A DNA stretch of 64,000 nt from an uncultured Altererythrobacter sp. (GCA_913056125.1 CAJXNC010000002.1:248001-312000); one strand, 5' to 3'. Positions 36,932-46,353 are shown, counted from the stretch's first letter. The notes: a model not told the origin generated them from the letters alone. A program made the numbers and translations.

Positions 36932-38473
36932 TCAATATGCGCGCGCAACCACGATCTTTTCAACTGCCTTGTTGCCCGTGAAGATGCAGGTCCCGCTGGC
37001 GGGACCGGCATCCTTGGGGACGTTGCGGATCGTCAGCTTGAGCGATTTGAGCTGTTCGACAACCTTGTCGAGAGCTTCACCGCTCGGCCTGGACCAATCG
37101 ACTTCGACCCAGCCGGGATAGCGATTTTCCTCGCCGAAGAATGCCGAAAGCTCCTCCATTGTGGTGATATCGCGAGTGATATTGGCGTCGCGCCGTTCGC
37201 GCGCCTCATTGAACAGGGCTGCCTGGATATCGGCCAGCAATTGCGTCATCGACTGCACAGCCTCGTCGCGCTGCGGATAGGAGAAGGCCGGCTTGCCGCC
37301 CTCGCCCCACAGCCGGTCTCGGCGCAACAAGCTGACCTTGCCGCCTTCCATGTCGCGTCCACCGACCTCGATGATCACCGGGGCGCCCTTGCGCACCCAG
37401 TCCCAGCGCTTGGCCGCGGCTTTGCCCGGGGTCTTGTCGAGCAGCACGCGCACCGGCTCGCCAAGCGTACTTTCCTGCGCGATCATCGCGCGCAGTTCCT
37501 CGCAATAGGCAAGCAGCGCCTCGTCTTCCGGCTTTTCGCGCAGCATGGGCAGGATTACCACCTGGTGCGGCGCAATGCGTGGCGGTACGCGGAGCCCGTC
37601 ATCGTCTCCGTGAGTCATGATCACGCCGCCGATCAGGCGCGTGGAAACGCCCCAACTGGTCGTGTGGCAATATTGCTGGCCGCCTTCCTTGTCCTGGTAC
37701 TGGATACCGGCGGCATGGGCGAAATTGGTGCCGAGGTAGTGACTGGTCCCGGCCTGGAGTGCCTTGCCGTCCTGCATCATGGCCTCAATCGACCAGGTCT
37801 CGAGCGCTCCGGGAAAACGTTCATTTTCGGGCTTTTCACCTGCGATCACCGGCAGCGCCAAGTCATCCTCGGCACAGGCGCGGTACATTTCCAGCGCGCG
37901 ATGCGTTTCCGATAGCGCGTCTTCTGCGTCGGCATGGGCCGTGTGCCCCTCCTGCCACAGGAACTCGCTGGTGCGCAGGAACATGCGCGTACGCATTTCC
38001 CAGCGAACGACATTGGCCCACTGGTTTGTGAGCAGCGGCAGGTCACGCCAACTCTGGATCCAGCGGGCCATGGCATCGCCAATGATCGTTTCGGATGTCG
38101 GGCGCACGACCAATGGTTCTTCGAGCTTGGCCTCGGGATCGGGGATCAAGCCACCTTTCCCGTCCGCTATCAGGCGGTGATGGGTGACGACGGCCATTTC
38201 CTTGGCGAAGCCCTCGACATGACTAGCCTCGCGCTCAAAATTGGCGAGCGGGATGAAGATCGGGAAATAACAGTTCTGCACCCCGGCGGCCTTGATCCGG
38301 TCGTCCATCAGGCGCTGGATGCGTTCCCAGATGCCATATCCCCAGGGCTTGATGACCATGCAGCCGCGCACCCCCGATTCTTCGGCGAGGTCGGCGGCGG
38401 AAATGACTTCCTGGTACCATTGCGCGAAATCGTCTTCGCGTTTGACTGACAATGCGTGGCGTATTGCGGACAT
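36932..38473 (-). CDS. proS: prolyl-tRNA synthetase, archaeal/eukaryotic type
   Basis: Class II synthetase of 513 residues that charges tRNA-Pro. RGCMVIKPWGYGIWERIQ, the motif-2 block FLRTSEFLWQEGHTAH, TSETIIGDAM, SWGVSTRLIGGVIMTHGDD, and a protein ending in VVARAY (terminal Tyr) identify the archaeal/eukaryotic-like group. The INS editing domain of long bacterial ProRS is absent. Most alphaproteobacteria carry a shorter bacterial form, so this may be an ancient transferred type kept in this lineage. Confidence 0.95.
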   Translation of the reverse strand: MSAIRHALSVKREDDFAQWYQEVISAADLAEESGVRGCMVIKPWGYGIWERIQRLMDDRIKAAGVQNCYFPIFIPLANFEREASHVEGFAKEMAVVTHHRLIADGKGGLIPDPEAKLEEPLVVRPTSETIIGDAMARWIQSWRDLPLLTNQWANVVRWEMRTRMFLRTSEFLWQEGHTAHADAEDALSETHRALEMYRACAEDDLALPVIAGEKPENERFPGALETWSIEAMMQDGKALQAGTSHYLGTNFAHAAGIQYQDKEGGQQYCHTTSWGVSTRLIGGVIMTHGDDDGLRVPPRIAPHQVVILPMLREKPEDEALLAYCEELRAMIAQESTLGEPVRVLLDKTPGKAAAKRWDWVRKGAPVIIEVGGRDMEGGKVSLLRRDRLWGEGGKPAFSYPQRDEAVQSMTQLLADIQAALFNEARERRDANITRDITTMEELSAFFGEENRYPGWVEVDWSRPSGEALDKVVEQLKSLKLTIRNVPKDAGPASGTCIFTGNKAVEKIVVARAY

Positions 38474-38561
38474 GTCCTGCCTGGATAGCTGCGTTGGGAT
38501 ACGCGCCTCCCATGGCGCTGCTGGAGCGCCAAGTCGAGGGCCTAGTTGTGGGAAAACGCGA

Positions 38562-39125
38562 CTAGTCGCCGAGCTTGTTCAGCTTTTCCTGCATGGCGGT
38601 CATTTGCGCGCGCAACTCATCCAGCTCGCTCGCCTCATCCTTCTTGGACGCAGCCGGAGCACCATTGCCATTGGTTGATTTGGGCATGAAGGCAGAAGCC
38701 GCGGCCTCGAACATGGCCATGTTGGTTTCCGCCATCTTGGTGAAAGCTTCTGGCCCCATGCTGGTCTTGAACGCTTCCTGCAGTTTAGACTGATTGGCAC
38801 GGAAATTGTCCATGCTCGCCTCGAGATAGGGAGGCATCATGGCCTGCATGGAATTGCCGTACATCGAGATGAGCTGGCGCAGAAAGTTGACCGGCAGCAA
38901 CTGCTCGCCATTGGCCTCTTCTTCCATAATAATCTGCGTCAGAATGGCATGGGTAATGTCGTTGCCCGTCTTGGCATCAAGAACCTGGAAATCCATGCCT
39001 TCGCGCGTCATCCGGGCCAGGTCGTCAAGCGTGATATAGCTCGATGACTGAGTGTTGTAGAGACGCCGGTTGGCGTACTTCTTGATGATGATGGGTTCGT
39101 CTCCCGAACCTTCCTTGCCTGCCAT
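38562..39125 (-). CDS. phaR: polyhydroxyalkanoate synthesis repressor PhaR
   Basis: 187-residue regulator that binds PHA granules and represses phasin genes. N-terminal PHA accumulation domain IIIKKYANRRLYNTQSSSYITLDDLARM, then LLPVNFLRQLISMYGNSMQAMMPPYLEASMDNF, then a Met/Gln-rich helical tail with a terminal coiled coil (ELDELRAQMTAMQEKL). ATG 39125 matches the family start. No phaC or phasin gene is nearby, so its targets are elsewhere. Confidence 0.92.
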   Translation of the reverse strand: MAGKEGSGDEPIIIKKYANRRLYNTQSSSYITLDDLARMTREGMDFQVLDAKTGNDITHAILTQIIMEEEANGEQLLPVNFLRQLISMYGNSMQAMMPPYLEASMDNFRANQSKLQEAFKTSMGPEAFTKMAETNMAMFEAAASAFMPKSTNGNGAPAASKKDEASELDELRAQMTAMQEKLNKLGD

Positions 39126-39197
39126 GCCCGCCACTCTCGACTTGTTGTTTCTACCGCACCTTAGCACTTGCAGCATGAACTTGGCAATCTCGTGCCG

Positions 39198-40250
39198 TCA
39201 ATTTGTCGTGTCGAATCGTTTTCCAAGCGTGGTGAGGAGCTCATATTGAGAAAGTCCGCTGGCTTCCGCATTGCGCAGCAAGTCGAACGGAACATTGAGG
39301 AAATCTCCTTCCCTCGCCTCCGGGCAGCCTGTGCAGTCCACGACGATCATGTCCATCGAAACGCGGCCGAGGATGGGCAGCGCGAGGCCATCTTTGTGCA
39401 GTGCCGAACCCGGCCCCCTGCACCGCAGAAAGCCGTCGGCATATCCGATCGCCACCGTGGCTACTCTCATGGGGCCTGCAGCGGTAAACAGGGCATTGTA
39501 TCCAACCGCGTCCCCCGCAACGAGATCGCGCATCTGGAGGATGGCGGCCTGTGGCCAGGCAACTTGCTTTATCCGGTCGGCAAGCTCGGGCCTGGCGATG
39601 CCGCCATAGAGCGAAAGGCCCGGCCGTGTGAGGTCGAACGCATAGTCCGTTCCCAGCGCGATTCCGGCACTGTTGGCGAGGCTGTAACGTTTTGCGCGAA
39701 CCGATGAACTGACCGAGCGGAATGCAGCAAGCTGCGCGGCATTCTTGGGGCTGTCTTCGTCGGCCGAAGCGAGGTGCGACATGCAGATGTCCACCTCCAG
39801 CCGAGCAATTGCCTCGTCGCCAAGATCAGCCATTGGCAGGCCGAGCCGGTTGATCCCGCTATCCACCATCAGGTGGCAAGTTGCACCGCCCGCTCCGATC
39901 CAATGGCCCACCTGCTCCAGCGAATTGAGCACCGGCCGCACTCCGGTTGCGAGGGCGAAGCGGGCCTCTTGCGCGTTACGTAAACCATGCAGCACGCTGA
40001 TCTGATCGGCCGGGACATGGCGCAGCAAAGCGGGAACTTCGCTCCAATGGGCGACGAAGAATTCTCGCGCTCCGGCAGCCGAAAGTGCAGGAACCACGTG
40101 ATCGACGCCGAGGCCGTAGCCGTCTGCCTTGACGGCGGCGCCAGCGGGCGCCGAACCCGACATGGCATCGAGCGCCTGCCAATTGTGTGCCAATGCCTCC
40201 CGGTCGATCCCCAGGCGCAGGGCTGCTGGAGGCAGGTCAGGCCCGGTCAT
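39198..40250 (-). CDS. alr: alanine racemase
   Basis: PLP enzyme making D-alanine for peptidoglycan, 350 residues. PLP lysine in AVKADGYGLG near the N-terminus, barrel motifs HLMVDSGINRLG and SLYGGIA, and catalytic Tyr in VGYNALF; the C-terminal beta domain has LGRVSMDMIVVD. Starts three bases after the MFS gene stop, so the two share a transcript. Confidence 0.95.
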   Translation of the reverse strand: MTGPDLPPAALRLGIDREALAHNWQALDAMSGSAPAGAAVKADGYGLGVDHVVPALSAAGAREFFVAHWSEVPALLRHVPADQISVLHGLRNAQEARFALATGVRPVLNSLEQVGHWIGAGGATCHLMVDSGINRLGLPMADLGDEAIARLEVDICMSHLASADEDSPKNAAQLAAFRSVSSSVRAKRYSLANSAGIALGTDYAFDLTRPGLSLYGGIARPELADRIKQVAWPQAAILQMRDLVAGDAVGYNALFTAAGPMRVATVAIGYADGFLRCRGPGSALHKDGLALPILGRVSMDMIVVDCTGCPEAREGDFLNVPFDLLRNAEASGLSQYELLTTLGKRFDTTN

Positions 40251-40253
40251 CGC

Positions 40254-41870
40254 TCACACTTCATCGGCGAAATCGCGCGGAGGGCCATTGGGCAGTCCCC
40301 ACAGGGCAACGAGAAGGCCGAAGGCGACGACCACCCATGTGTACCAGAGGCCAGCAAAGGCATCGCCGCTGGTCGCAACGATATAGCCCGCGATAAGCGG
40401 CAAGAACCCGCCAAGATAGCCTGCCCCGATATGATAGGGGATCGACATGGAGGAATAGCGAATGCGAGGCGGGAACATCTCCGACAGCACGGCGGCCACC
40501 GAGCCATATGCCAGTGCGGCCAGACCGCCCAGGGCCATCAATGCTGCGCAAATTCCGAGGATGTTGAGCAATGGCGGCGTCTGGCGCGAGAAGTCATATC
40601 CGGCGTCTTCCAGTGACCTTTGCACCGATGCCTTGCGGGAACTGTCATCCTGCATGTCTATCGCAGGTTGCTCCCTGCCGATCGAAATTCGCGCATCGCC
40701 GTAAGGATCGCTCACGTCGTAAGGGACGCCAATACTGGTCAGATCCTGCAGAAGCTTGCCACAGGTCGTGGCCTGCACATCGGCAAAGGCATCATATTGG
40801 CAGCCTTCACCACTGACCACCACCGGTGCCGCTTCGGCGCTTTCGCGAAGACCCGGATTGGCGAGCGCGCCCATACCCCAATAGATCGGGAAGAGCAGCA
40901 GCAGAGTCAGCCCCGCACCAAGGACGATGGGAAGCTTGCGACCGACCTTGTCCGACCATTTGCCGACAAAGACGTAGAAGCTCATGGTGATGAGACCGGT
41001 GACCAGCATGATGATCTCCACCAGACCTTCCTCGAGCCGCATGGGGCCGCGCAGGAAGCTCAGAGATGAGAAGTACGCGGTGTACCAGATCGTCGTCAGG
41101 ATACCCGTTACGCCAAAGAGGGCGACGAAGATGCGCTTCTTGTTGCCCGGATAGGTGAAGCTCTCGGTAAAGGGGTTCTTGGCGGTTTCGCCTGCTTCCT
41201 TCATGGCCTTGAAGACAGGGCTTTCGGATAGCTTCATGCGCATCCACAGCGAAATGCCGAGCAGCGCGATGGAAAGCAGGAATGGCACGCGCCAGCCCCA
41301 TTCGTTGAAGGCCTCTGTCGGGATCAGCGCCCGGCACAGGATCACCACGAGGATGGAAAGCACGAAGCCGCCGACAACGCTTGCCTGAATGTAGGAAGTG
41401 TAGAGGCCGCGCTTTTCGGGAGGGGCATGTTCGGCAACATAAATCGCTGCACCGCCATATTCGCCGCCCAGCGCGAGGCCTTGCAGGATGCGGAAAAGCA
41501 AGACGATGGCCGGTGCCGCAAGGCCGATCGTTTCGGCGCTGGGCACGAGGCCGACACCGGCCGTGGCAATGCCCATCAGGGTAACGGTGACGAGGAAGGT
41601 GTATTTCCGCCCGAGCTTGTCACCCAGAAAGCCGAACAGGATCGCGCCAAGCGGACGGAACCCGAACCCGACCGCGAAGCCGGCCCAGACGAGCAGTATG
41701 GATAGTGTTTCATTATCGGCGGGGAAGAATGCCTGCGCGATCAGCGTTGCCAGCGTGCCATAGATGAAGAAATCATACCACTCGAACACGGTGCCCGCCG
41801 ACGATGCGGCGATGACGAGGCGAATTTCCTTCGCACTCGGCTCGCGTTCGGCAATGATCGTATCGCTCAT
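40254..41870 (-). CDS. MFS transporter, metabolite:H+ symporter family, with inserted loop
   Basis: 538-residue inner-membrane transporter with about 12 helices. The MHS-type signatures GTVFEWYDFFIYGTLA near the N-terminus, FGFLGDKLGRKYTF, and ILQGLALGGEYGGAAIYVAEHAP identify the family, which takes up carboxylates, osmolytes or amino acids. A hydrophilic insertion of about 100 residues with two cysteines (GEGCQYDAF, ATTCGKLL) sits between late helices, unusual for the family. Start ATG 41870. Followed by alr, but substrate cannot be deduced. Confidence 0.9.
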   Translation of the reverse strand: MSDTIIAEREPSAKEIRLVIAASSAGTVFEWYDFFIYGTLATLIAQAFFPADNETLSILLVWAGFAVGFGFRPLGAILFGFLGDKLGRKYTFLVTVTLMGIATAGVGLVPSAETIGLAAPAIVLLFRILQGLALGGEYGGAAIYVAEHAPPEKRGLYTSYIQASVVGGFVLSILVVILCRALIPTEAFNEWGWRVPFLLSIALLGISLWMRMKLSESPVFKAMKEAGETAKNPFTESFTYPGNKKRIFVALFGVTGILTTIWYTAYFSSLSFLRGPMRLEEGLVEIIMLVTGLITMSFYVFVGKWSDKVGRKLPIVLGAGLTLLLLFPIYWGMGALANPGLRESAEAAPVVVSGEGCQYDAFADVQATTCGKLLQDLTSIGVPYDVSDPYGDARISIGREQPAIDMQDDSSRKASVQRSLEDAGYDFSRQTPPLLNILGICAALMALGGLAALAYGSVAAVLSEMFPPRIRYSSMSIPYHIGAGYLGGFLPLIAGYIVATSGDAFAGLWYTWVVVAFGLLVALWGLPNGPPRDFADEV

Positions 41871-41902
41871 CCGGATCCCCCACCCTCTTGAGGGCCCAGT
41901 GG

Positions 41903-42334
41903 TTAGCTTGCGCTGGCCGCGCTGGAAAGTGCCGAGATAGCCGCCTTCCACGGCAGCATGATAGCCCCATGGCGCGCCGGATAGTCCCGCGCTGCGGCAA
42001 GCTTGTCGAGGTCGGGCCAATCGGCAATCGGCGCCTCGCCTTCAAGCCAGCCCTCCATCCGGTCATGCGCGGCCTTGATCGCGGCGAGATCGCAGCCCTT
42101 GGCATGGCGGGCGAAGATGGCCGCCGATGCCTGGCCGACGGCGCAGGCGCGTATCCGCATGCCCAGTGCGTCGATGCGACCCAGGCCGTCAAGCGACAGA
42201 TCAAGCTGCAGAGTGCTGCCGCAGGTGGGAGCGCGTGCCTCGCCATGCAATGGCAAGTTTTCCATCGCAGGCCAGTTGGCCAGTTCGACCGTCAGCCCCA
42301 GCAGGTCGGGCGAGTAGAGTTTCTCCGTACTCAT
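41903..42334 (-). CDS. NifU-like iron-sulfur cluster assembly scaffold protein
   Basis: 143 residues of the NifU N-terminal/IscU-like scaffold fold. Start STEKLYSPDLLGLTVELANWP, then the cysteine positions RAPTCGS, RACAVGQASAAIF and HAKGCD, which match the three ligand cysteines. May support iron-sulfur cluster formation or be a truncated relative. Its ATG overlaps the cvpA stop by four bases. Confidence 0.87.
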   Translation of the reverse strand: MSTEKLYSPDLLGLTVELANWPAMENLPLHGEARAPTCGSTLQLDLSLDGLGRIDALGMRIRACAVGQASAAIFARHAKGCDLAAIKAAHDRMEGWLEGEAPIADWPDLDKLAAARDYPARHGAIMLPWKAAISALSSAASAS

Positions 42335-42846
42335 GACCCGACCCATTCCTCGATCTCTTCCCGGCGTTCCTCGATCAGCTGCACCAGCGCTTCCGAGCTT
42401 GCATTGATGAAGGGATAGGTGCGGGCGGTATGCATCCATGCCGGGCGACCGCTGACGCCCCAGGTGGCATCGAAGCCGAGCACGAGCAGCGAGAAGGCCA
42501 TGACCACGATGATTACGCCCTTTACTGCGCCGAGACCGAAGCCGAGCACGCGGTCGATCGGGCCTAGCACGGATTTGCGTGTCGTGCTCCCGGCGCGGCG
42601 GGCAATCAGCTTCATGGCCGCGTAGGGAATCAGCAGGAGAATGGCGAAAGCGAGAATGGACGCCCCGATCGGGGTGCCCATAAAGGCGAAGATGACCGCG
42701 GTCAGGTCTGTGTGCAGGTAATGGATTGCGAAGATCGCCAGCACCCATGCGCTGAGCGAAAGCACTTCCTGCACGAAGCCGCGCAGGAATCCGCCAATTG
42801 CGCCGACCCCGACGATTAGCAGCACGATGATGTCGAAGCCGTTCAT
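42331..42846 (-). CDS. CvpA family membrane protein
   Basis: 171-residue membrane protein: GFDIIVLLIVGVGAIGGFLRGFVQEVLSLSAW is the CvpA opening, with further helices to about 120 and a charged tail (EERREEIEEWV). Named for colicin V production in E. coli; linked to envelope homeostasis. Lies 13 bases after radA, upstream of the NifU-like gene; the run radA-cvpA-nifU-like is leftward. Confidence 0.92.
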   Translation of the reverse strand: MNGFDIIVLLIVGVGAIGGFLRGFVQEVLSLSAWVLAIFAIHYLHTDLTAVIFAFMGTPIGASILAFAILLLIPYAAMKLIARRAGSTTRKSVLGPIDRVLGFGLGAVKGVIIVVMAFSLLVLGFDATWGVSGRPAWMHTARTYPFINASSEALVQLIEERREEIEEWVGS

Positions 42847-42859
42847 TCTGACGGGAAGA

Positions 42860-44239
42860 TTATGGGTTCGCCATCACCCGGTCAACGAGGCCTGTCAGCG
42901 CGGAAAGCCCGGAATAGCGTAGTTTCGCCACGTTCTGTCCTCCATCTGCCCGAGACTCACTTGGCCCGCAACCGCTATCGAAGCCGAGCTTGGCCGCTTC
43001 GCGCAGGCGCAGGGAGGAGTGAGAAACCGGCCTGATCTCGCCCGAGAGCGAGACTTCTCCGAACCAGATGCTGCGTAAGGGAAGCGGCTTGTCGGCAAGT
43101 GCGGAGACGAGTGCGGCGGCCACGGCAAGGTCCGCCGCCGGATCCGACAGGCGATATCCCCCGGCAACGTTGAGATAGACTTCGGCCGAGGAGAAATTGA
43201 GTCCGCAGCGCGATTCCAGCACGGCGAGCAGCATGGCGAGGCGTCCATTGTCCCAGCCGACCACGGCGCGGCGCGGGGTTGCGCCCGATTGCAGCCGCAC
43301 GATCAGAGCCTGTATCTCTACCAGCACCGGCCTAGTACCTTCGAGCGCGGGGAAAACCGCGCTTCCAGCGACCGGTTCCTCGCGGCCGGACAGGAACAGC
43401 ATGGAGGGGTTGGAAACCTCTTCCAGCCCTGCACCTTCCATCGAGAAGACGCCGATCTCGTCCACTGCGCCAAAACGGTTCTTGAGCGCGCGCAGGATAC
43501 GGTACTGGTGGCTGCGCTCTCCTTCGAAGCTCATCACCACATCGACCATATGTTCGAGCACGCGCGGCCCGGCGATATTGCCGTCCTTCGTCACATGGCC
43601 GACCAGGACCAAGGCGACATTGTTCTCCTTGGCGTAGCGGATCAGCTCGAAAGCGGAGGCACGAACTTGGCTGACCGTGCCCGGTGCGCCCTCGATCATG
43701 TCCGAATGCATGGTCTGGATCGAGTCCACCACCAGCAGGTCGGGCGGAGCACCCGAGCCCAAGGTCGTGAGAATGTCGCGCACCGAAGTGGCGGCCGCCA
43801 GTTTGATGGGAGCATCGGCCAGACCGAGCCGCTTGGCACGCATGCGCACTTGCCCGGTTGCCTCTTCCCCACTGACATAAACGGACTGCGACCCTGCCTT
43901 TGCAATGGCGGCAGCGGCCTGCAGCAGAAGCGTGGATTTTCCGATGCCCGGTTCGCCGCCCATCAGGATCGCGCTGCCCGGGACGACGCCCCCGCCCAAT
44001 GCGCGATCGAATTCGGCGAGGCCGGTCGAACGGCGGCTTAGCGCTTCGCTCGGCGCGTCGAGCGCTTCGAACTGGATGCTGCGGCCTCCTGCCGACAGGT
44101 CATGCCGCGCGGAGAACTTCGTTTCCGGCGCTTCTTCGACGAGCGAATTCCATGCCGAGCAGTCGGGGCACTGGCCTTGCCAGCGGGAGGACACCGCACC
44201 GCATTCCTGGCAAATATAGCGTTTCTTGGGTTTGGCCAT
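42860..44239 (-). CDS. radA: DNA repair protein RadA
   Basis: RecA-family helicase that processes branched recombination intermediates. 459 residues: zinc finger CQECGAVSSRWQGQCPDC at the N-terminus, Walker A GGEPGIGKSTLLL, Walker B LLVVDSIQT, the RadA-specific KNRFGAVDEIGVF, and a C-terminal Lon-like domain. A LexA-type operator lies 17 bases upstream (44256-44270), consistent with SOS induction. Confidence 0.96.
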   Translation of the reverse strand: MAKPKKRYICQECGAVSSRWQGQCPDCSAWNSLVEEAPETKFSARHDLSAGGRSIQFEALDAPSEALSRRSTGLAEFDRALGGGVVPGSAILMGGEPGIGKSTLLLQAAAAIAKAGSQSVYVSGEEATGQVRMRAKRLGLADAPIKLAAATSVRDILTTLGSGAPPDLLVVDSIQTMHSDMIEGAPGTVSQVRASAFELIRYAKENNVALVLVGHVTKDGNIAGPRVLEHMVDVVMSFEGERSHQYRILRALKNRFGAVDEIGVFSMEGAGLEEVSNPSMLFLSGREEPVAGSAVFPALEGTRPVLVEIQALIVRLQSGATPRRAVVGWDNGRLAMLLAVLESRCGLNFSSAEVYLNVAGGYRLSDPAADLAVAAALVSALADKPLPLRSIWFGEVSLSGEIRPVSHSSLRLREAAKLGFDSGCGPSESRADGGQNVAKLRYSGLSALTGLVDRVMANP

Positions 44240-44255
44240 CGGTGCGGCCTAGCGG

Positions 44256-44270
44256 GAACAAAGATAGAAC
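44256..44270 (-). promoter_or_regulatory. LexA (SOS) operator upstream of radA
   Basis: GAACAAAGATAGAAC on the + strand, i.e. GTTC-N7-GTTC leftward, the direct-repeat consensus bound by alphaproteobacterial LexA. It lies 17 bases before the radA ATG, where a repressor would block transcription. The match is exact in both half sites; binding itself is inferred. Confidence 0.72.
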
Positions 44271-44277
44271 ACAAGCG

Positions 44278-45159
44278 CTAGAGGCTCATCCACACTGCTT
44301 CGACGAACGCATCGTCCTGCACATAGACATTGCCCGGGCTCAGCCCCTCGACCGGCTTGGCCGCTACGGCCTCTTCAAGCGTTAGCCCCTGTTCCTTCAG
44401 CGCCGCAATATTGTGCGTCCCGGCTGCGATCATATCGCGGAAGGCGATTACGTCGGCCTTGCTGGCCAGCTCCCCATGCCCCGGGATGACGATCGTGTCG
44501 TCGTTCAGCCGCTCGATGGCGAAATCGAGCCCCGCAAGGAAAGTGAGCACGTTGCCGCCAGATTCCACGTCAATCACCGGCCAGCCATGTTCGTACATGA
44601 ACATGTCTCCCAGATGCGCGACATTGGCTTCGCGCCAGAAGACCACGCTGTCCCCGTCTGTATGGCCGCCGCCAACATACATCACGTCGAGGGAATCGCC
44701 ATTGAGGTGGAGCGTAACGGACTGCTGGTAGGTAACCACTGGCAGGGCCTCGGGCACGCCGGGTTCGGAAACGATACCCATGACCGAACCGCCCGCTGCA
44801 ATCCGGTCACGCACGCTTTCATGGGCAAGGATCGTTGCACCCGCTGCGCCGAACAGGGCGTTGCCTGCAGCATGGTCCCAATGCCAATGCGTATTGACCA
44901 CGAAACGCGCGGGGCTGGCGCCGAGTTCGGCAACCGCATCCTGCAATCCGGGCACCATGGGTGCGAATTGGTCATCCACCAGCAGCGTACCATCATCGCC
45001 ATAGGCAACGCCGACATTGCCGCCAACGCCGTAGAGCACGGCGATGCCGGGCTTCACCTCGACCGTACGAACCGGCTGTGCAGGGATGTTCTGCGCAACG
45101 ACGGCCGTGGCCGCGAAGCCGGCTGTCAGGAATAATGCCGCTCGGGCAAGTGCTTGCAT
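44278..45159 (-). CDS. secreted MBL-fold metallohydrolase
   Basis: 293 residues, signal peptide QALARAALFLTAGFAATAVVA. Metallo-beta-lactamase fold with VNTHWHWDHAAGN (HxHxDH), GGGHTDGDSVVFW and PGHGELAS. Similar to periplasmic quinoprotein-relay or lactamase-like hydrolases; substrate unknown. ATG 45159 with GAGGATC before it; an upstream GTG (45177) would displace the signal peptide. Confidence 0.88.
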   Translation of the reverse strand: MQALARAALFLTAGFAATAVVAQNIPAQPVRTVEVKPGIAVLYGVGGNVGVAYGDDGTLLVDDQFAPMVPGLQDAVAELGASPARFVVNTHWHWDHAAGNALFGAAGATILAHESVRDRIAAGGSVMGIVSEPGVPEALPVVTYQQSVTLHLNGDSLDVMYVGGGHTDGDSVVFWREANVAHLGDMFMYEHGWPVIDVESGGNVLTFLAGLDFAIERLNDDTIVIPGHGELASKADVIAFRDMIAAGTHNIAALKEQGLTLEEAVAAKPVEGLSPGNVYVQDDAFVEAVWMSL

Positions 45160-45207
45160 GGTGATCCTCACTCTCACGGGAGATGCTAGTCACGCGCCAC
45201 GCAAATG

Positions 45208-46332
45208 TCAGCCGGAAAAGGCATCCTTCAAACGGTCGAAGAAACCGCGGCTTTCGGGGCACTCCTCGCCTGTCTCGGTTTCGCGAAACTCGCACAGGAT
45301 TTCCTTCTGCCGGGCGGAAAGCCTGGTCGGCGTCTCCACGGCAATCTCGACCACGAGGTCTCCGCGGCCCCTGCCCTGCAATACCGGCATGCCCGCACCG
45401 CGCTTGCGCAATTGCTTGCCCGACTGGATGCCCGCCGGAATGTCGATCTTGTGCGTATCGCCATCGAGGCCGGGAATATCGACCGAGCCGCCCAGCGCGG
45501 CTGTCGTGAAGCTGATCGGCATACGGGTGAAAAGCGCCGTTCCCTCGCGCTCGAACACGGCATGCTTTCGGACGTGGATGAAGATGTAGAGGTCGCCCGC
45601 AGGTGCGCCCATCGGTCCCGCCTCGCCTTTGCCCGCAAGGCGGATGCGCGTGCCATTGTCGACACCGGGTGGAACTTCGACTGTGAGCGTCTGGACCTTG
45701 TCCACCCTGCCTTCGCCGCGGCAATCATGGCAGGCCTGTTCGAGGACCTCGCCGCGACCGTGGCAGACCGGACAGGGACGTTCGATGACGAACAGGCCCT
45801 GCTGCGCGCGCACCTTGCCATGGCCGTGACAGGTATTGCAGCCGCGTTTGCTGGTTCCCGGCTCTGCGCCGCTGCCCGAGCAGGTTTCGCAGGCGGTAGC
45901 GACTTCGACCTGAATTTCGGAGGACTTGCCGTGGAAGGCCTCTTCCAGGCCCACTTCCATATCGTAGCGCAGGTCTGCACCGCGCCGCGGGCCTCTGCGC
46001 GCGCCGCCGCCGCCAAAAGCGCTTCCAAAAATGGTCTCGAAGATATCGCCGATGTCGCCGAAATCGGCGCCCGGATGTCCGCCCGGCCCGCCGCCACCCT
46101 GCGTGAAGGCTTCATGCCCGTAGCGATCATAGGCGGCGCGTTTTTGCGGATCTTTCAGGCAGTCATAGGCGACACTGATGGCCTTGAACTTGGCCTCGGA
46201 TTCCTCGCAGCCGGGATTGCGGTCGGGATGATGTTTCATCGCCAGCTTGCGATAAGCGGACTTGATCGCCGCACCGTCGGCATCGCGGCTGACGCCGAGA
46301 ATTTCGTAAAAGTCTATTTCGGTAGCTGACAT
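45208..46332 (-). CDS. dnaJ: chaperone DnaJ
   Basis: Hsp40 co-chaperone of DnaK, 374 residues. J domain with HPD (KHHPDRNPG), Gly/Phe-rich region (GGGGPGGHPGADFGD), four zinc-binding CxxCxGxG repeats (CETCSGSG, CNTCHGHG, CPVCHGRG, CHDCRGEG) and the C-terminal substrate-binding domain. Downstream of dnaK with a hairpin in between. Confidence 0.97.
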   Translation of the reverse strand: MSATEIDFYEILGVSRDADGAAIKSAYRKLAMKHHPDRNPGCEESEAKFKAISVAYDCLKDPQKRAAYDRYGHEAFTQGGGGPGGHPGADFGDIGDIFETIFGSAFGGGGARRGPRRGADLRYDMEVGLEEAFHGKSSEIQVEVATACETCSGSGAEPGTSKRGCNTCHGHGKVRAQQGLFVIERPCPVCHGRGEVLEQACHDCRGEGRVDKVQTLTVEVPPGVDNGTRIRLAGKGEAGPMGAPAGDLYIFIHVRKHAVFEREGTALFTRMPISFTTAALGGSVDIPGLDGDTHKIDIPAGIQSGKQLRKRGAGMPVLQGRGRGDLVVEIAVETPTRLSARQKEILCEFRETETGEECPESRGFFDRLKDAFSG

Positions 46333-46353
46333 TCTTGCCCCCGTGCGGCCTCA

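Noticed and set aside
38512-38530. Terminator between proS and phaR
   Set aside because: GGCGCT/AGCGCC makes only a six-base stem with no T-run on either strand.
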